64,000 nt of DNA from Theocolax elegans (taxonomy: Eukaryota; Arthropoda; Insecta; Hymenoptera; Cerocephalidae), in contig CM047425.1 in NCBI GenBank assembly GCA_026168455.1, positions 87,051,580 to 87,115,579 of the forward strand. Direction: 5' to 3'. Within the stretch, counting starts at the first letter, position 1, and each line of letters starts with the position of its first letter. Shown here piece by piece: positions 1 through 13,268 of this stretch. Position numbers and translations under genes: made by a program. The notes under the pieces are model-generated. The model saw nothing but the letters and a program-made list of their open reading frames with translations. It searched no databases and was not told where the DNA came from.

Positions 1-480
1 AAGTTCATGTTAACTCAACCTTCGTTATTAGAGAGAAAAAGGCAATTTACATTTGTAGACAATAATTTACGTTTATTCGTAAAAGTATTGACTATATTAT
101 CTAAGTTTAAAAAGAGAAAAATATATTTAGAAAATTTATGCAATACTGTAACAGCAGCTAATTCAGACAAGTATGATAAAAAAAAGTAACGTGTAGTAAA
201 ATAAAGTACGAAATTCACAAAGGTATATAACAAACAAGATATTAAAAAATAATATATTTTAAATTATTTAAAAGAATATGTTACCTGATTGATAAAATAA
301 AATAAAAATCATTTTAAAAACATGTAGTACCAAGTTTTGTAGGTAGTTTATATGCAACAAGGAAGCATGGGAATAATGAATGAGACGAAAGGAACCTCCC
401 AATCGAGATGAACTTTCTCGGAACTCTCGAAACAAGGGAGAGGTAAAAGAAAGAAGTTGGTAGGTTGGTAATCCCATAAA
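1..480. other. AT-rich non-coding stretch
   Basis: AT-rich sequence with scattered A and T runs. The short open frames on both strands overlap one another and show no domain or codon signal. I see no gene, repeat or RNA here. Confidence 0.6.
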
Positions 481-1300
481 GTAGCGTTCGTCCACGCAAT
501 TAGAAATCCCACGCAGTTAAAACTGTAGCCGCCTCCAGTTGCCCCCACGAATCACCCGAGATAACGGCCTGGGGAGAATCCAGAGCCGCGTGTACATCGG
601 AACTATCGAGTGGTGGGGCTGAGTGGGCCAGGAAATGTCCTTAGAGTCGATATCAGAGTGCAGCTAGAGAGAGAGAGGGAGGGGGGGGGGCGTGAGAGGG
701 TGAGAGGGAGAGAAGGAGGGAGGAAGCCGAAGCTAATGGGCCATAAAGGGAAGACCAGCGCGCCATTAAAGGTGGAAGTGCCAGTGCTGTCGTATGGTTC
801 TATCTGGCTCTATATATACGTATGTGTAGAGCTTGATGTTGAAATATCGACTTGGCCCGCATTGCAGCGTTTCACTTCTACCCGCCTCCACCTCCCCCCC
901 TCCCCCCTCCCCTCGCACCCTATCTCACTCATTCGCTCTCTCTTTCTCTTTCTCTTGGTGGGCCTGAGCTATTCGCGCACACTTCATCGGGTCTACGCGA
1001 CGCTCATGCGAAATCTCGGGTTCGGGCTCTCTAAGGTTTTGAGGTACCGAGAGCTAACTCACGTACCGATCCTGTAGAGAGGAGGGTATGGAGGTGAGGG
1101 AGCGAGACAGAGGGAGAGTTCCGTCACTTTATGCGTCTCGGGAGCGCCTTCGAGAGGACGTTCGTTTTATTGGAATCGAAGGCGGGTTCAACTTTTCACT
1201 TTTTTCCCTCTTACTATTTCCTTACCAACGGCTTCGGTACGATGCGTGCGCGATTGTTATTTCGATCATTATTGAAAACAGTATGGCACTACCCTTTTAG
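481..1300. other. GC-richer island with purine and pyrimidine tracts
   Basis: CpG-containing sequence with a G/A-rich tract at about 664-740, including a run of ten G, and a C/T-rich tract at about 884-957. A 155-codon open frame crosses both tracts, but its Arg/Gly/Glu and Pro/Leu/Ser runs are what low-complexity DNA produces, so I do not call it a gene. GAGA-type tracts of this kind are common in insect regulatory DNA. That role is inference only. Confidence 0.4.
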
Positions 1301-2690
1301 ATTCAAAGATTATTCCTTTGGTATTCGATATCACTTTAGTTCGTATTATGAAAAACTTAGCTTTAAATCTTTATTGACAACAATGTGATTATAGGTAATA
1401 TCTTAAAATTATTTATTATAAGAATATCAATAAATTTATTTATAGATTATAATATTTGTTTGGACAATTTCTATTTTTTAGCTTTTTATGTTGCTTAAAA
1501 TATTTGGTAAATCCTAGTAAAAATTGAATAATTATGAATTCAACTAAAAAATATAATATCACTGTAATGCAAGCATTTTTTTGGTATTGTACGTCAACTC
1601 GCCATTTTACCGTTTTTAAAGAACATTGAATTTATGTCTTATTTATACCGAAATTACTACTAGGAAAGTTATATTGTAAACAATATTAACAATTAATAAT
1701 TTTGCATAAAAACTTGGAATTCGTTTATTATATCACATATTAAATAATTAGTATTATGTCTCCAAGCGAATCGTAAATATAATTTAAATATCATTTATTA
1801 TTTAATTCGTTTTTTACAAATATAAGGCATGTGGTGTTGTTTTATCTGTATTATTAATAATATCTTACTATTGATCCATGAATATAAATAAAAAAATCTT
1901 AAAATAAAGTAAATTTCATCAGCTTTTCTTGCAGGTGCAAAATTATAATTTATGACTACTTACGGGATGTTCGATAATGATTTTTATTTAATTATAATCT
2001 AAGGAAGACTTGAACTTCTCTTACCTGAAAAATAAAAATAAATTTAGTTAGTAAAGATTTGATAGCATCAGGAAAGAAAATAATAAATTTATTATAATTT
2101 CTGACATCTAATAATTATTTTTTTTAAATAATTGATGGGTTTATAGCTTTTGCGTTAGGATCGGTTATACTAGATACATTAACGCTTCCCATAACTTGCG
2201 TGTACTGCAAATTTTAGAAAAACATCATATAAATTAACAAAACGTATTTTGGTGCACACGGTGCACACATATGCAGGGATAAAATTTGATATCTATTTAG
2301 TTGACTTTTATACTCATTGAAAAGAAAAACAATTGAAAACGTAATTGATTTTCGATTGCGTTTATTCGATTTGGCATAATTTAGGCAGTTGGATATAGAA
2401 ATATCGTTTATTAGATAACATTTATCAACACTTGCGTAACAAGTGCATCGTAGTACTAAAGGCTATTTATTCGTTTCTACACTGTAAAAGTATCTGTGGA
2501 TGCTTACAATTAAAAGCCAAGCAGAAATGTTCGTTTCAGCAATAATATGACATGAAAATATTTATAAAATTCCCATTTGAATAGCAACGGATGTACGTAA
2601 CAACGATAACGTGAAAAAGAAACAAACGATTTTAGCATATATCGATTATCAGGTAACTGCATCTCCTTAAAAGGCAACGTGCACAAAGTC
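1301..2690. other. AT-rich non-coding stretch
   Basis: Very AT-rich with frequent TAAT and ATTA words. No frame is long enough to suggest an exon and I see no repeat structure. Confidence 0.6.
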
Positions 2691-3100
2691 TCTCGACCAA
2701 GAGACCGAGAGCACGAGCACGAGCACGAGCACGAGCCAATGTTACCAGGAGACGCCCTCTCGCTCTTTTTTTATCCGTAATTCCCTACCTCTGGTAGGTA
2801 CCTACACGAACGCGCGCTCGCGCAGAATGACTAGTGGCACTGCAATGCGGATCAGCTTACGTCGATGGTGTTTTAACTAACGAGGCGTCGTCCCTCTCTC
2901 CCACCCCGAACCCCCCCCCCACTCCTCCCCCTCCCTCCACCGTACCCCTGCCGATAACGATAATTTAATAGCACTGAGCAGCCGCTCCGCGAATTCATTT
3001 TCAAAGCCCAATCTCCAACAATGCGGCTACATTTACGTGTAATTAATGTGGCAAAATTAGAAAGGCGACCGTTGCCTCTACTTGATGCTTGCACCTATGT
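2691..3100. other. GC-richer island with hexamer repeat and C tract
   Basis: This begins with a short tandem GAGCAC hexamer array (2709-2736), followed by CpG-rich sequence and a C-rich pyrimidine tract at about 2890-2945. No recognisable protein is encoded on either strand. It could be regulatory DNA, but no specific function can be assigned. Confidence 0.4.
2709..2736. repeat. GAGCAC hexamer microsatellite
   Basis: About four and a half perfect tandem copies of the hexamer GAGCAC. This is a simple repeat, probably polymorphic in length. Confidence 0.85.
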
Positions 3101-4545
3101 TTGGGTATCGTTATGGATATATAGGTGAAAGGATGTATCCATAGTAATTGTATGTATCGTAAAGGGCCTACATCATGTGTGGGTGCACGTGTACGCGTCC
3201 TTCTACATACACATATAACACTAGAGAGATCGTTAAATTTCATTTGTGGGATGAAATTTAATAACATGAGATGATTACATTGTATTACTGGACCTACGGA
3301 TTTCACGTAGTTTCGATGGTATTTTTGGAAAATGGTTGGAATTTGACGGTACCGATTTAATTGCCGTAAAATGTTCAAGAGGTTTCGAAAATTGTTAGTT
3401 GAATCATGTTAAAAGTTGAATATGCGTAAGATCGAATCGACTGAATTGTTACCTTCGTTCGCTCACTTTAATCAGTGATTGAAATATATTTTAATATGTT
3501 AATTTTAATGTAACGTATCACAAATGCAATAGTTTCATTTTTATATACGATTCATATAAACTACTTTACAGTTTCTATATATTATTTCCCAAGGTGATAT
3601 GAATTTAATGATCAGTAATTTGATTACCATTCCCAATTATGATAAGATTATATATTAACTATTGCAGTTAAATTAATTCAATGATAAAAATAAAATATTT
3701 CCCTTTTTCACTATTGTAACAACATTAGGTTATTTTTTATGTAAGAGTATCATTTTGGTACAATACTATTGTATAACTGCGATCAGTATAAAACGACTAA
3801 AATATTTCATTGTACTTTTGAAATTTTTTATAAATTAATCCAATTTTATAAATATTATTATTTAATATTGTATCAGTGTGATTGGTGAGGTAAAATAAAT
3901 AAGCAAAAGGATAATATGAAATCTTAAAGCTATTGGATAATAAAGTAGTCTGTGTGGTTTTTAATGAAAGACTGCTAAAATTCCTTTAACCGGATCACAA
4001 AGTACTTGTTAAATTGAACCGACAGTACGTAATTCAGTAGCAGAAGCATCGGACAATTAGTGCCACGGTTGTATCAAGAGAGACCCGTATATACGATGTC
4101 TCTCTTCGTTGTTCCGAAAACCCACAGCAAAGGTATTATTTTCAGAGCAATAAGGGTGATTCCCTCCCATCGTCTCCGTAGAACAAAAGTGTCTAAAGTT
4201 CGAGACTCTGCAGACGCCCGTGAAAATTCCAAAGGCTTGTACACCACCATTCAGCAAGTTTTGCGATATTCTATGGTGTGTTTGATGTATCCAAGTATCA
4301 CACGTTTGCACGCGACAGCGCGATGGTGGACCTCTTTTTTCTTCTTTTGTTTCTTACTATCGCCTTAATTTATCTTACGAAACGCCTTCTTCCTTTTTTA
4401 CCCATTTTACAGGATTTCTCCTTTCTTGTTCTCCTGTCATGCATACACGAGACCGGCTTACGAACTGAGACTTGGAAATTCTTTCATCGTACTCGCTGCA
4501 TACTTTTTTCGAAGGGATTTTCGAGATTTTTAGAAATTACGTGGA
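3101..4545. other. Mixed non-coding sequence up to a MITE
   Basis: Moderately balanced at 3100-3480, AT-rich to about 4040, then balanced again at 4050-4545. Overlapping 80-100 codon open frames occur on both strands near 4.06-4.57 kb. None resembles a known family, and their overlap on opposite strands argues against coding. Confidence 0.5.
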
Positions 4546-4549
4546 TTTA

Positions 4550-4937
4550 CCGTTACATACCCAATTGTTGATCATGAACCAATTTCTGATCAGTGTATTA
4601 TTTCAATAAAATAATAAGATTTACATAAATCTAAACGTTGCTACGCACAATTTGAAGGTTAAACAATCAATAATTGTTTAGTAGACTTAAATAGAAAGTG
4701 GTATATGTACCGAAAATTTACTGATCAGAAATTGGTACTTCCCGCTTTTTTTTCTTAGATTGTTGTTTACTTTAAAAATAGCACCTATTTTATTTTTCTG
4801 AGATGGCTAAAAGGAAGTTTAATACTTATACTTTCTGTATCCGTCTAAATATATACAATTATTAGCTTTTTTAACATAAAATTATTCTATGAACGTACAG
4901 ATTTACCTTAATTGATCAACAATTGGGTATGTGACGG
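4550..4937. mobile_element. TA-flanked MITE, copy 1 (Tc1/mariner-type target site)
   Basis: The element is bounded by TA at 4548-4549 and 4938-4939. Its left end reads CCGTTACATACCCAATTG and its right end is the reverse complement with one change (CCGTCACATACCCAATTG). The inverted ends continue through GTTGATCA, giving about 26 bp. Inside, a second inverted repeat pairs about 4570-4594 with 4718-4741 around TGATCAGAAATTGGT. There is no transposase frame, so this is a non-autonomous element. A second copy at 44596-44909 shares the termini and most of the interior but lacks about 75 bp present here. TA duplication suggests the Tc1/mariner superfamily; that is inference from the target site. Confidence 0.8.
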
Positions 4938-4939
4938 TA

Positions 4940-6974
4940 TATTCATATTTTCATAAATCAAGAAGTTAATTTTAGTATATTTGACAAATATTAAATCAGA
5001 TAATTCTGTATAATTTTCTTTAAATATTATTGCATTATTTTTATAATGTTGCTTCTGCATTGTAAACTTTCGATTCAATCGTACATAAGTAAATGGTTGC
5101 AATCTACAACTTTTAATTTCTATAACTGGGTTGCACTAAAAATTCTCTATTACAATGAATCTAAACTAATTTTGATTTTAGTGCTATGATAGACAAAGAA
5201 TAAATAAACTGTAACGTGAATAATAAAAACATTAAATACGATTTCAGAATAAATTAACACATACGTTGCACTTATTTAGTTTATAAAATACTCAAAAATA
5301 TTTCGCATTAAAATAATTACAGTTTATTATTAATTTAAATCTACATTGGAAGACGATAAAATCTTTTAATACGTTTCTTACTTATTAAAGTGTAATAAAT
5401 GTAAGGTTTATCTTATCTTTTACGAAATCTGTATTACTTTTGAATTGCAATGAAGTTTAGAGTCTACTGATAGTTACAGTCGACCTCATGAGAGCTAATT
5501 GTGTTCGCGATAAGATTCTCTCTACTCGAATATACCGATCTACTCAAGTTGTTAGTAAAGTTGAACTAATTAAAATGGAATTAAAGTGAAAATAGTAGAA
5601 TTATAAGTTTAAAATAATATTACATCTTTAACAATATTTATCTGTATTTTTGTAAACGCATAAATAAATTCATTGCGCAATGCTACAATATTATTCAACT
5701 ACTCATAAAAATTTATAAGATTAAATTTCATCGACAAAAATATATACTTTAACTTATTTTGTACCAAATTTTGGTTAATATAAAAATATATTTGCTATGT
5801 ACAAAAACGGTTGTCCAATATTTTTTCACCTTTACAAATTATAAAAATTATATGTTTAAGGAATCGTTACTCAATTTTGTTCAATAATTGAATATTATAT
5901 TTTAAAATAATAAATTATGTGTATTTAAGGTATGGTTCAATTAAGCAATAAAATAGAATTATCTTGCAATAATTATTTTTGTGAATGAAAGTAGATGTAT
6001 TTTAAAGAGTTGGGTTACATCTAGCTACTAAATTTATAAGTTATATTTATCTACAATAGATTTTCCAAACTTCGTGTGTGATATAATTGATGAAAAAACT
6101 GGAAACTACGCGTTCCATTGTAAGAAACTGTGTTTTAAATATCATTAAAATTATAGTATGAAAATCGAAAAATGACTTCAGCACACATACTTAACCGTAT
6201 GTAAAAAATTGAATTCAAAAATCGTCCATAACGATTAACTAATACATTTAGTTGACATACGCATACGAGAAATGAACAAACAAAACTGCGCTACACCGTA
6301 ATAATCGACATTACCAAGAAAACTTTTAATGAAAAAAGTGTACAAATTGTCAGGTTTTGAAAAAGTAATTGTACGTTATAGTCTGTATAACTATGCGCAA
6401 TCTTCGTTGCACCTGCATAGGCATTCGAGTCTAGTAACCCCACGCGTAAACAAACTCCTCGTCATTATTCAGCAAGTACACGCACGATACTTCGATTACA
6501 GTCGCCTACCATTGACGGATAATCGAATTAACGGCCCGGCCTTGGACAAAGGAACGAAGACTATGCTCGAGCGCCTTTTGTTAGGCGTGCACCGTCGCGT
6601 TACGAAACACAGATTTAATTTAACCGCGCGCGTTTAAATCAATCGCCGGGCGAAAAACTTGAATATCAGATGGAAGCGGGTAGAAACGCAATTAGATTTC
6701 CAAGGTGAAATAATTTATTTTCCAGTTCTTAATTTTACTCTTTATATTTATTTGATTAACATATTAATTTGTTATGTAACTTTTAAGAAGTTATTTTGAA
6801 GATAACACTTTTATATTTATTTATATCGGTCTATATAATAATATTGATTACTAATTATTTAATTATTTAATAATAAGACAAACCCTACTCTTCAATTGTA
6901 AACAACATACATTTTCATAAATTCGATCAACCAAATCATATATTGAAATTGATGAATTAAACAATAAAATCATA
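4940..6974. other. AT-rich stretch with a small balanced island
   Basis: AT-rich except for 6400-6660, which holds balanced CpG-containing sequence. An open frame at 6329-6637 (102 codons) covers that island but shows no motif and no splice context that I recognise. I see nothing else supportable here. Confidence 0.5.
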
Positions 6975-7330
6975 AAATACTTGACTTCAATCACTTATAA
7001 TTAAAAAAAATCGAGATAGATACTCAAACTTAAGTTCAAAAGAAGACTGCAATCGAGTAGATTGGATTTAAAAAAAGCAACTTAAATATCTTAATTTGGT
7101 TGAAAGTTATGGGAAAAATAAGAAAGAGAAGACAATTTTGCCTAAAAAACCAGTAAATTTTTTAATTCAAAATAGTCATCAAAATATCGATAAATACGTT
7201 TTTTTCATAACTTTAAGATATTTAAGCTACTTTTTTTAAATCCAATCTACTTAGTCTTCTTTTGAACTAAAGTTTGAACATCTATCTCTATTTGCTTTTG
7301 AGCTATAAGTTATCAAAATCAAGGGCTTTT
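6975..7330. repeat. Palindromic repeat with arms of about 110-120 bp
   Basis: The left arm (about 6975-7095) and right arm (about 7213-7330) are imperfect reverse complements. Shared blocks are GAGATAGATACTCAAACTTA, TTCAAAAGAAGAC, GTAGATTGGATTTAAAAAAA and CTTAAATATCTTAA. The spacer (7096-7212) also begins and ends with matching inverted segments around AAAGTTATG. A single further copy lies at about 30655-30800, so this is a dispersed repeat rather than a unique palindrome. It could be a foldback transposon end or two copies inserted head to head. Confidence 0.75.
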
Positions 7331-7515
7331 TTGGCGAAATTTTTGGTTATTTGTTTATATCTATCGTAAAATGGAGCGTTAGAGTTTGTAGCTTCGGCTT
7401 CCTTCATATTTTGATAGTAGAAAACACATCCTATGTTTAGTAAAGATCCATTCCCCACAGTTTTGATCCTCTCCTGGTTAGTAGTGCGAATTATATTAAA
7501 TAGAAGGCTCGGCAA
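7303..7515 (-). pseudogene. Possible transposon-derived coding remnant
   Basis: A 70-codon open frame on the minus strand runs from the outer part of the palindromic repeat. Its downstream half, which includes FYDRYKQITKNFAKKALDF, is matched by a second copy near 30640-30700. That copy still reads FYDKYK, then a stop, then ITKNFAKKALNF in one frame. The conserved frame hints at a decayed protein carried by this repeat family. I do not recognise the protein, and similarity between two copies of a repeat does not by itself prove coding. Confidence 0.3.
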
Positions 7516-8035
7516 AATATGTCATTAATTTAATTGTCGATATTAACGAACAAACTATACTATTCCCTTTCAATTAACACTTCTATTTAATTGTAATATG
7601 CAAATAATATTCTATACAAAGTAGTAGTTTCGTATTGATGGGTTATCAAAAAACATTAAATCATATTTATTCTATGCTTGTAACATATATGATATAGCAC
7701 CAACCATAACAACGTATTTTTGGCACAGCTCTATCAATAGTGATGTAAAGTCACGTGTTATACAAATTTGAATACATGAAAAGATTTCCAAAACCTGGCA
7801 GACGAAACCTAATACGCCTCTTTTTAAACATATACTTAGGTGTTTATTTGTTTTTTTAAACTTGACGATCTAATGACACAACCCGCCTTACAGATTATTA
7901 GGTCTCAAAATATACGCACAAAATTGGCGGTAAATACTTATTTAGAAATACATATTTATTATATAAAAGGTTGGAATTCCCGGTTAAACACTGGGTCAAC
8001 TGACTGTTTTTCTATCAAAATTTCGCAAATGATAC

Positions 8036-8073
<38 letters not shown>

Positions 8074-8960
8074 TTTTCGTATGCAGATTTGGTATTAATG
8101 TGAAATAAATATTTGCTTCGCAAGTATCACTTAAAAATATATTTAAAATATATTTATGATTTACGATCAGGCGGTGCGTTGTAAATTAAAAATAAAAATA
8201 AATTGTAGCCGATAAAACTAGGAAGTAAAAATATTTTTGAAGCAAGGAAATAAATACACTGTCACATCAATTATTATTTATTATAATTATAACGAATGGC
8301 ACAAATTAAAACATTGCACTTTAAAAAAAGAATTGGTAATTCGTTATTTTGATATTAAATATTTTAAAAAATTATTTCAAATAATCCAACAATCAAGTGG
8401 ATATTTGCTCGTGCCTTGTGAAGTATACTATATATCCTTCAGAAGCTATGAAAATCACGAACATTTATACAAGGAAGATGACCTGCATATGTCTGTTAAA
8501 AATGAAATTCTTAATAAACAGCGAGGAGCACGTTAACCGAATAAATTACTGTGCACGCTTTACCGGCGCATGAGGTTGCATCACCCGCATTAAACAAGCC
8601 CCGTATAACTCCCCCGTACTGGACAGGCAACGCTATCTTGAGATATGCAAGCGCCGTTTTCGAGCCGTATCCTATACATCCTAGATGATAAAGCAACGGG
8701 ACACGGGAAAGAGGGTGAAGGGAGTAAAGGAGAACTTAGAACTGATGAGAATGGGGATAAAGATAATGGTGAGGTAGTAACGTTGGAAATAAAAATGAGT
8801 TAGGAGGGCAAAGAAAAAGAGAAACAGAGAAGGTAGGACTGGAATGAGGACGGACTTAAGAAGATTATTAGTCGCTGAAGACTTGATGTCTAGCACACGC
8901 GTACTTGGAATCTAGTTCATTGTATATGTGTGTATAGAGAAAAAGAGAGAGAGAGAGAGA
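7516..8960. other. AT-rich sequence, AAT array and GA-rich tract
   Basis: AT-rich to about 8540 with an AAT array at 8038-8073. A more balanced segment follows at 8540-8700, then G/A-rich sequence to about 8870 and a short AG microsatellite at 8939-8962. The 99-codon frame at 8237-8536 is AT-rich and featureless. I see no gene. Confidence 0.5.
8038..8073. repeat. AAT trinucleotide microsatellite
   Basis: About 12 perfect tandem AAT units. It lies inside an open frame only because AAT reads as polyasparagine. Confidence 0.9.
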
Positions 8961-10440
8961 GAATGCGAAAATAATGGCTAAAGGTGCATCATCCAGAGTA
9001 CCTTACATAATACTATACCAAAAAATTATTTTTAAGCATCGTTCACCGTTAGCAAGAGGTTTGCATTATTCATGCTTTTTAATTATATTGTAAATATGAA
9101 ATGTACGTACGTGAGTCGAATTTTAAGAGATACAATATTTAACATTAATATATCCTGTTTACGTATAATTATTTATTTTGAAAGCAATTGTACATGCGAT
9201 TTTATGCGAGAAAACAAACGAAAATTTAAAAAAAAATTTGATTTTTTTAAATGAAATTAATACTTTTAAATGTATGATACATATTTTTTTCTTAGTAGGT
9301 ACTTGAATGTTATTGTCGATTTTTTAAAATTAAAAGTGAATTATTATTGAAAATTAGTGTATTGCATAAAAATGGGATACACAATATAAACTGTAACATG
9401 TTTTAAGGTGACTATTATTAAAGTTATTAAATCGAATAAAAAAAAACATGATGAATGACTTTCTTTTTTGAGACATTCATTACTTAAGCATATTTCTTTT
9501 AAGACGTTCTTATTCAATTTTCGTCACCTTGGCTGAAATTAGGTATTTTTACACGCTTCTCGTGCCCCTGAAAAATGTCGACACTGACATTTCTACTTTA
9601 ATCTCCAAGAGTGAAATTCGGACACTGAAATAGAGCTTTTTTCAACTTTTAAAACGACATTGTGAATTCCACATACCTTCGTCTTCTAATTACTTATAAT
9701 TAATACGCATGTTATTTAACAATGATGTGGTAAGTTTAATAAAAATAATTAGCAATATATGAGTATTAAAATATTAGAAGAAAGTATTATATAAAAGTTG
9801 AAATTGAAATTCAAGTATTTAATATTTTTAATTTTGGTCAAAAAGTTGTAATATCCACTTTTTAATATTCCTCTGTTTATTGACATACGCTGTAAGAACT
9901 AAATGTAAATTAATATTCCTGAATATATTTCTCATTTAAATGATATATTTGAAGCAAATATATATAACTATTGCATTTTCGCAGAATTTAATTTAGGAAA
10001 TGACATATTCAATCGATGATTCAAAAAAATTATAAATACGATTATAAATTAGCAAAAGTGAATGTTTTCAAATTGATGTAGTCTAAGTTTTGATATAAAA
10101 TATGCATTTTTATAAAAGAAAAACTCCCAAATAATAATTTTAAATGAAGGAAATTAGATTTTTTACATCCGTTCCACGTTTAATCACGATGTTAAAAATG
10201 TATAACATGACAAAAAATAGAATAGAATAGAGGCCTGCGATGATTCGATCAGTAGAGTCGCGGTTCCAGTCTCTGACGATTGATACAAGCATTTATAGAG
10301 AAGGTATTGTCGACAAGTGCTTTTTTTACATCTTTTAAGACATCTTACAACAAGGATTAGCATCAACTTGGATGCATAAAAAGGGCTACGTTAAAAAAAA
10401 TAGAATAAATTTTAAATATAAATAGCTTAAAACATTAATG
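8961..10440. other. AT-rich non-coding stretch
   Basis: AT-rich with many homopolymer runs. A short balanced patch at 9510-9660 carries no recognisable feature. I see no gene or structured repeat. Confidence 0.6.
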
Positions 10441-11100
10441 AAGGAAAAGTTGGATGATCACAATACCAAGTCGATCCAGCTTTTACACAAGAGACTTAAA
10501 AAGCATCATTACATCAAAATTAAGTCAACGATATTCCCGGGTAAATGAACGATGCATCGAACACCGGTACACGCCAGCAAAAAACATGCCAGGATCGTTT
10601 ACCAGTACAAAAACATAATTGATGCATTTTTCCAAAGTCGATAAACACATATATTCACATCCGAATGCATCACCGAAGATTTCATCGATAATAATCTATC
10701 ACTTTCGCTTCCGCCCGGTCTCTTCCCCTTTTTTTGCGTTCTCGCCTCAGACTTGAGTCTCTCTTTTTTTTCCATGGTGTAAGCGAGGGAGGCTGCGCGA
10801 ACCATCGATCACCCTCGGTACCGGCATAGCCACGTCAAACGAGCAGCAGCTATCTTCATACACCGACGTCCGCGTGAGCGTTGCGGCTTATCGCTGCGAA
10901 TGACGGGTACGGCCCTTCTTGCCGAAATTCGCACGCCTTCGATCCTCTGCTTTTGCCGATGCAATTTTTATCCCTTTTTCGACGGCATTGCCGTGAATTA
11001 TGAGCTTCGTGTTGAGAGACAGCAGTTATGGCACTTGCATCGTTGCGGTCGATCAATTTTTTTTAATTAACCTCCGTCGGGCTACGTCCATATCGATTTA
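10441..11100. other. CpG-containing island with homeodomain-type sites
   Basis: Balanced composition with many CpG, flanked by AT-rich DNA on both sides. The right edge contains repeated TTAATTAA and ATTAATTA words that could bind homeodomain proteins. Short overlapping frames on the minus strand (10599-10805 and 10856-11056) show no domain. An enhancer is a reasonable guess, but nothing here proves it. Confidence 0.35.
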
Positions 11101-12640
11101 TTGAATTATTCGAGGATCGCATTAATTAATTTTCCGATCTTCTAGTTTTATGAAAATTACATGGTTTTACCCTGTGCTTCGTGAAAACAATAAATTTTTA
11201 TGAAACTTAAAAAAAGCATAATAATGCTCTAATGAATATTATATTTAGTGATAATTATCTACAGCTACAACACATTTCCGACAACGTTAAGTTCATTATT
11301 TTCATGCATAAATTTTATATGTGTTAACTTTATTTTTAATTTGCTTATAATATTGTGTAAGTAATTGCATAATTTACAATTCCTTAATAAGTTTTTTAAA
11401 AACATTCTAATTTCTCAAATATCTGTTTTTTACGATCCATCGAAAATAAACATATACGTGTTTATTGTTGCAGCATATCGATATTTCGAAAGACAACATC
11501 AAAATGTAATTCAATATTTTTCCTCGTGTGGTATTCCTTTTACATACGGTTACTAAAAAAAATCTACTTTGTTGACAACAATTTTTATTATGATGAAATA
11601 CTTCAATTTATGAACAAAATTTTGATAGACGTAATAAAACATTTTATAGTCCTCGTATATTCTGTTATGCATGAAAAAAAGAACTTTGTTAGCGATATAT
11701 GAAATGCGCACGCATTTTTCTAGTCACTGTTACTAAAATTTCGATGCAAAGAATAATATATATTTCATTCGGTTACTTCAATTCAATAATTTGCTAGTAT
11801 CGGTGAATTTCGTATCAACGATTCTTGGTGCACAAATTTTTCACTCGACTAAGTAGAGAAACTTTCAATTGAATTTCTTAAAGCTGATTTGATTTTATGT
11901 GAATTTTGTTTCCTTATATTTGTGACGTGCTTGAAAAATATACAAAATAAAAAAAAAGTAAAAAAATACTGGATATATGTTGGAGTCGGGAGACTGTTGG
12001 GAACTCAAGGCAGCTGTCTGAGAATGCATTTTACATGGAAGGTAATAGCATCCATATTACATAAAACAAGATGCATTATTCAACTGCCGGACCCGGCCAT
12101 TTTTTGCCCATTCCTTTTTCTCCCCTGCCAATTGCAGCGAGGCTTCTTTTATATTATACGACATTTATATGATAAACGTCCCTTTCCCTTATACATTGCA
12201 GATTACGTTATTCAATTTAAATTATAACATAATTATTGTGTTCAATAATTACAATATTATTACAATAATTAGCTTAACATTAATTACTTCTTATTTGATT
12301 TTATTGTTTCGTTTTTAATTGTTGCAAATTAATATATAAAACATATATGGGTCTAACATAAAAAATAAAAGAGTTTTTTTCGAGAAGTTTAAATAATTAT
12401 TAAAATTCACGTAAATTGACTTTTGTACAAGTTTGATTAAGTAAAAACTTAAGTAATTACTTAGCTATAATTAATGACCATTGTTGAATAACCTAAGTAA
12501 AATTAATACCGAAACTGAATCATTTTCCTTCGAGCTTTCAAATGAATAGGAAAGCGTAAGAACAAACTTAATTCGAGAAAACAATTCCATCATCTGTACG
12601 CTCGGTTCATTAATTATCGACTTTAAATTAACTCGAAATA
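11101..12640. other. Mostly AT-rich non-coding stretch
   Basis: AT-rich apart from a balanced patch at about 11970-12190. The 112-codon frame at 11889-12227 is rich in Phe, Ile, Leu and Lys and has no motif. No repeat was recognised. Confidence 0.5.
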
Positions 12641-13268
12641 AAATAAACGATTGTCCGCCGTACTGAGAAATCGGACGCATCACGTAAAACTCACGTAATG
12701 GGCTAACTTTCCCCGCTGTTTCGCCGGGCACAACGACGAAACGTAACGGTACGAGAAAAAAGAATCTTGTTGAACTACACTCGGACTCATCCATCTTGAA
12801 CTGAGACAAACGCGCCCAAGTCTGCTGTGTGAGGCCCTTGAGTGCGGAAGTCGTTTCGTCGAGGATTCGCACGCGGTGCATTCGAAATTCGAAAAATCGA
12901 TGTCACCTGAGAAAGGCACTCGCTCTCATGGTCGCGCAATGTCATGCATTTCAAATTAGATGAGCTGCACGGATTTTCAAGCTTTTTTCACCTTAACTCG
13001 CTTTTATGTGTCGATGATAGAAATATATTAATTTTCTACAGAATTTTTCAAACATTTCAATTGCAGCTCAGCTATATACTTGTAATTGTTAATAAAACAA
13101 TTGTTGCTTAACAATACTTGCTATGTCAATTAGAAATATGTAAGGATTTGATACAATTAGTTTTTTTCAAAATATATGAATTATTTCATGTCTTTTAAAA
13201 TGCTAATTAAAAAAAAGTGATAATATACGTGTCATACAGCGACCCATAAGTATGCCTGACTATATTCG
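12641..13268. other. Small GC-richer island followed by AT-rich sequence
   Basis: 12641-12960 is CpG-containing. Two minus-strand frames overlap it (12471-12881 and 12680-12919) in different registers, and neither has recognisable motifs. The rest up to the next inverted repeat is AT-rich. Confidence 0.4.

Noticed and set aside
610..1077. 155-codon open frame
   Set aside because: It runs through GA- and CT-rich low-complexity tracts, which lack stop codons in some frames. The Arg/Gly/Glu and Pro/Leu runs reflect the tract composition.
4060..4571. Overlapping frames of 84-102 codons on both strands
   Set aside because: They overlap in opposite directions with no motif. One runs into the MITE end at 4550.
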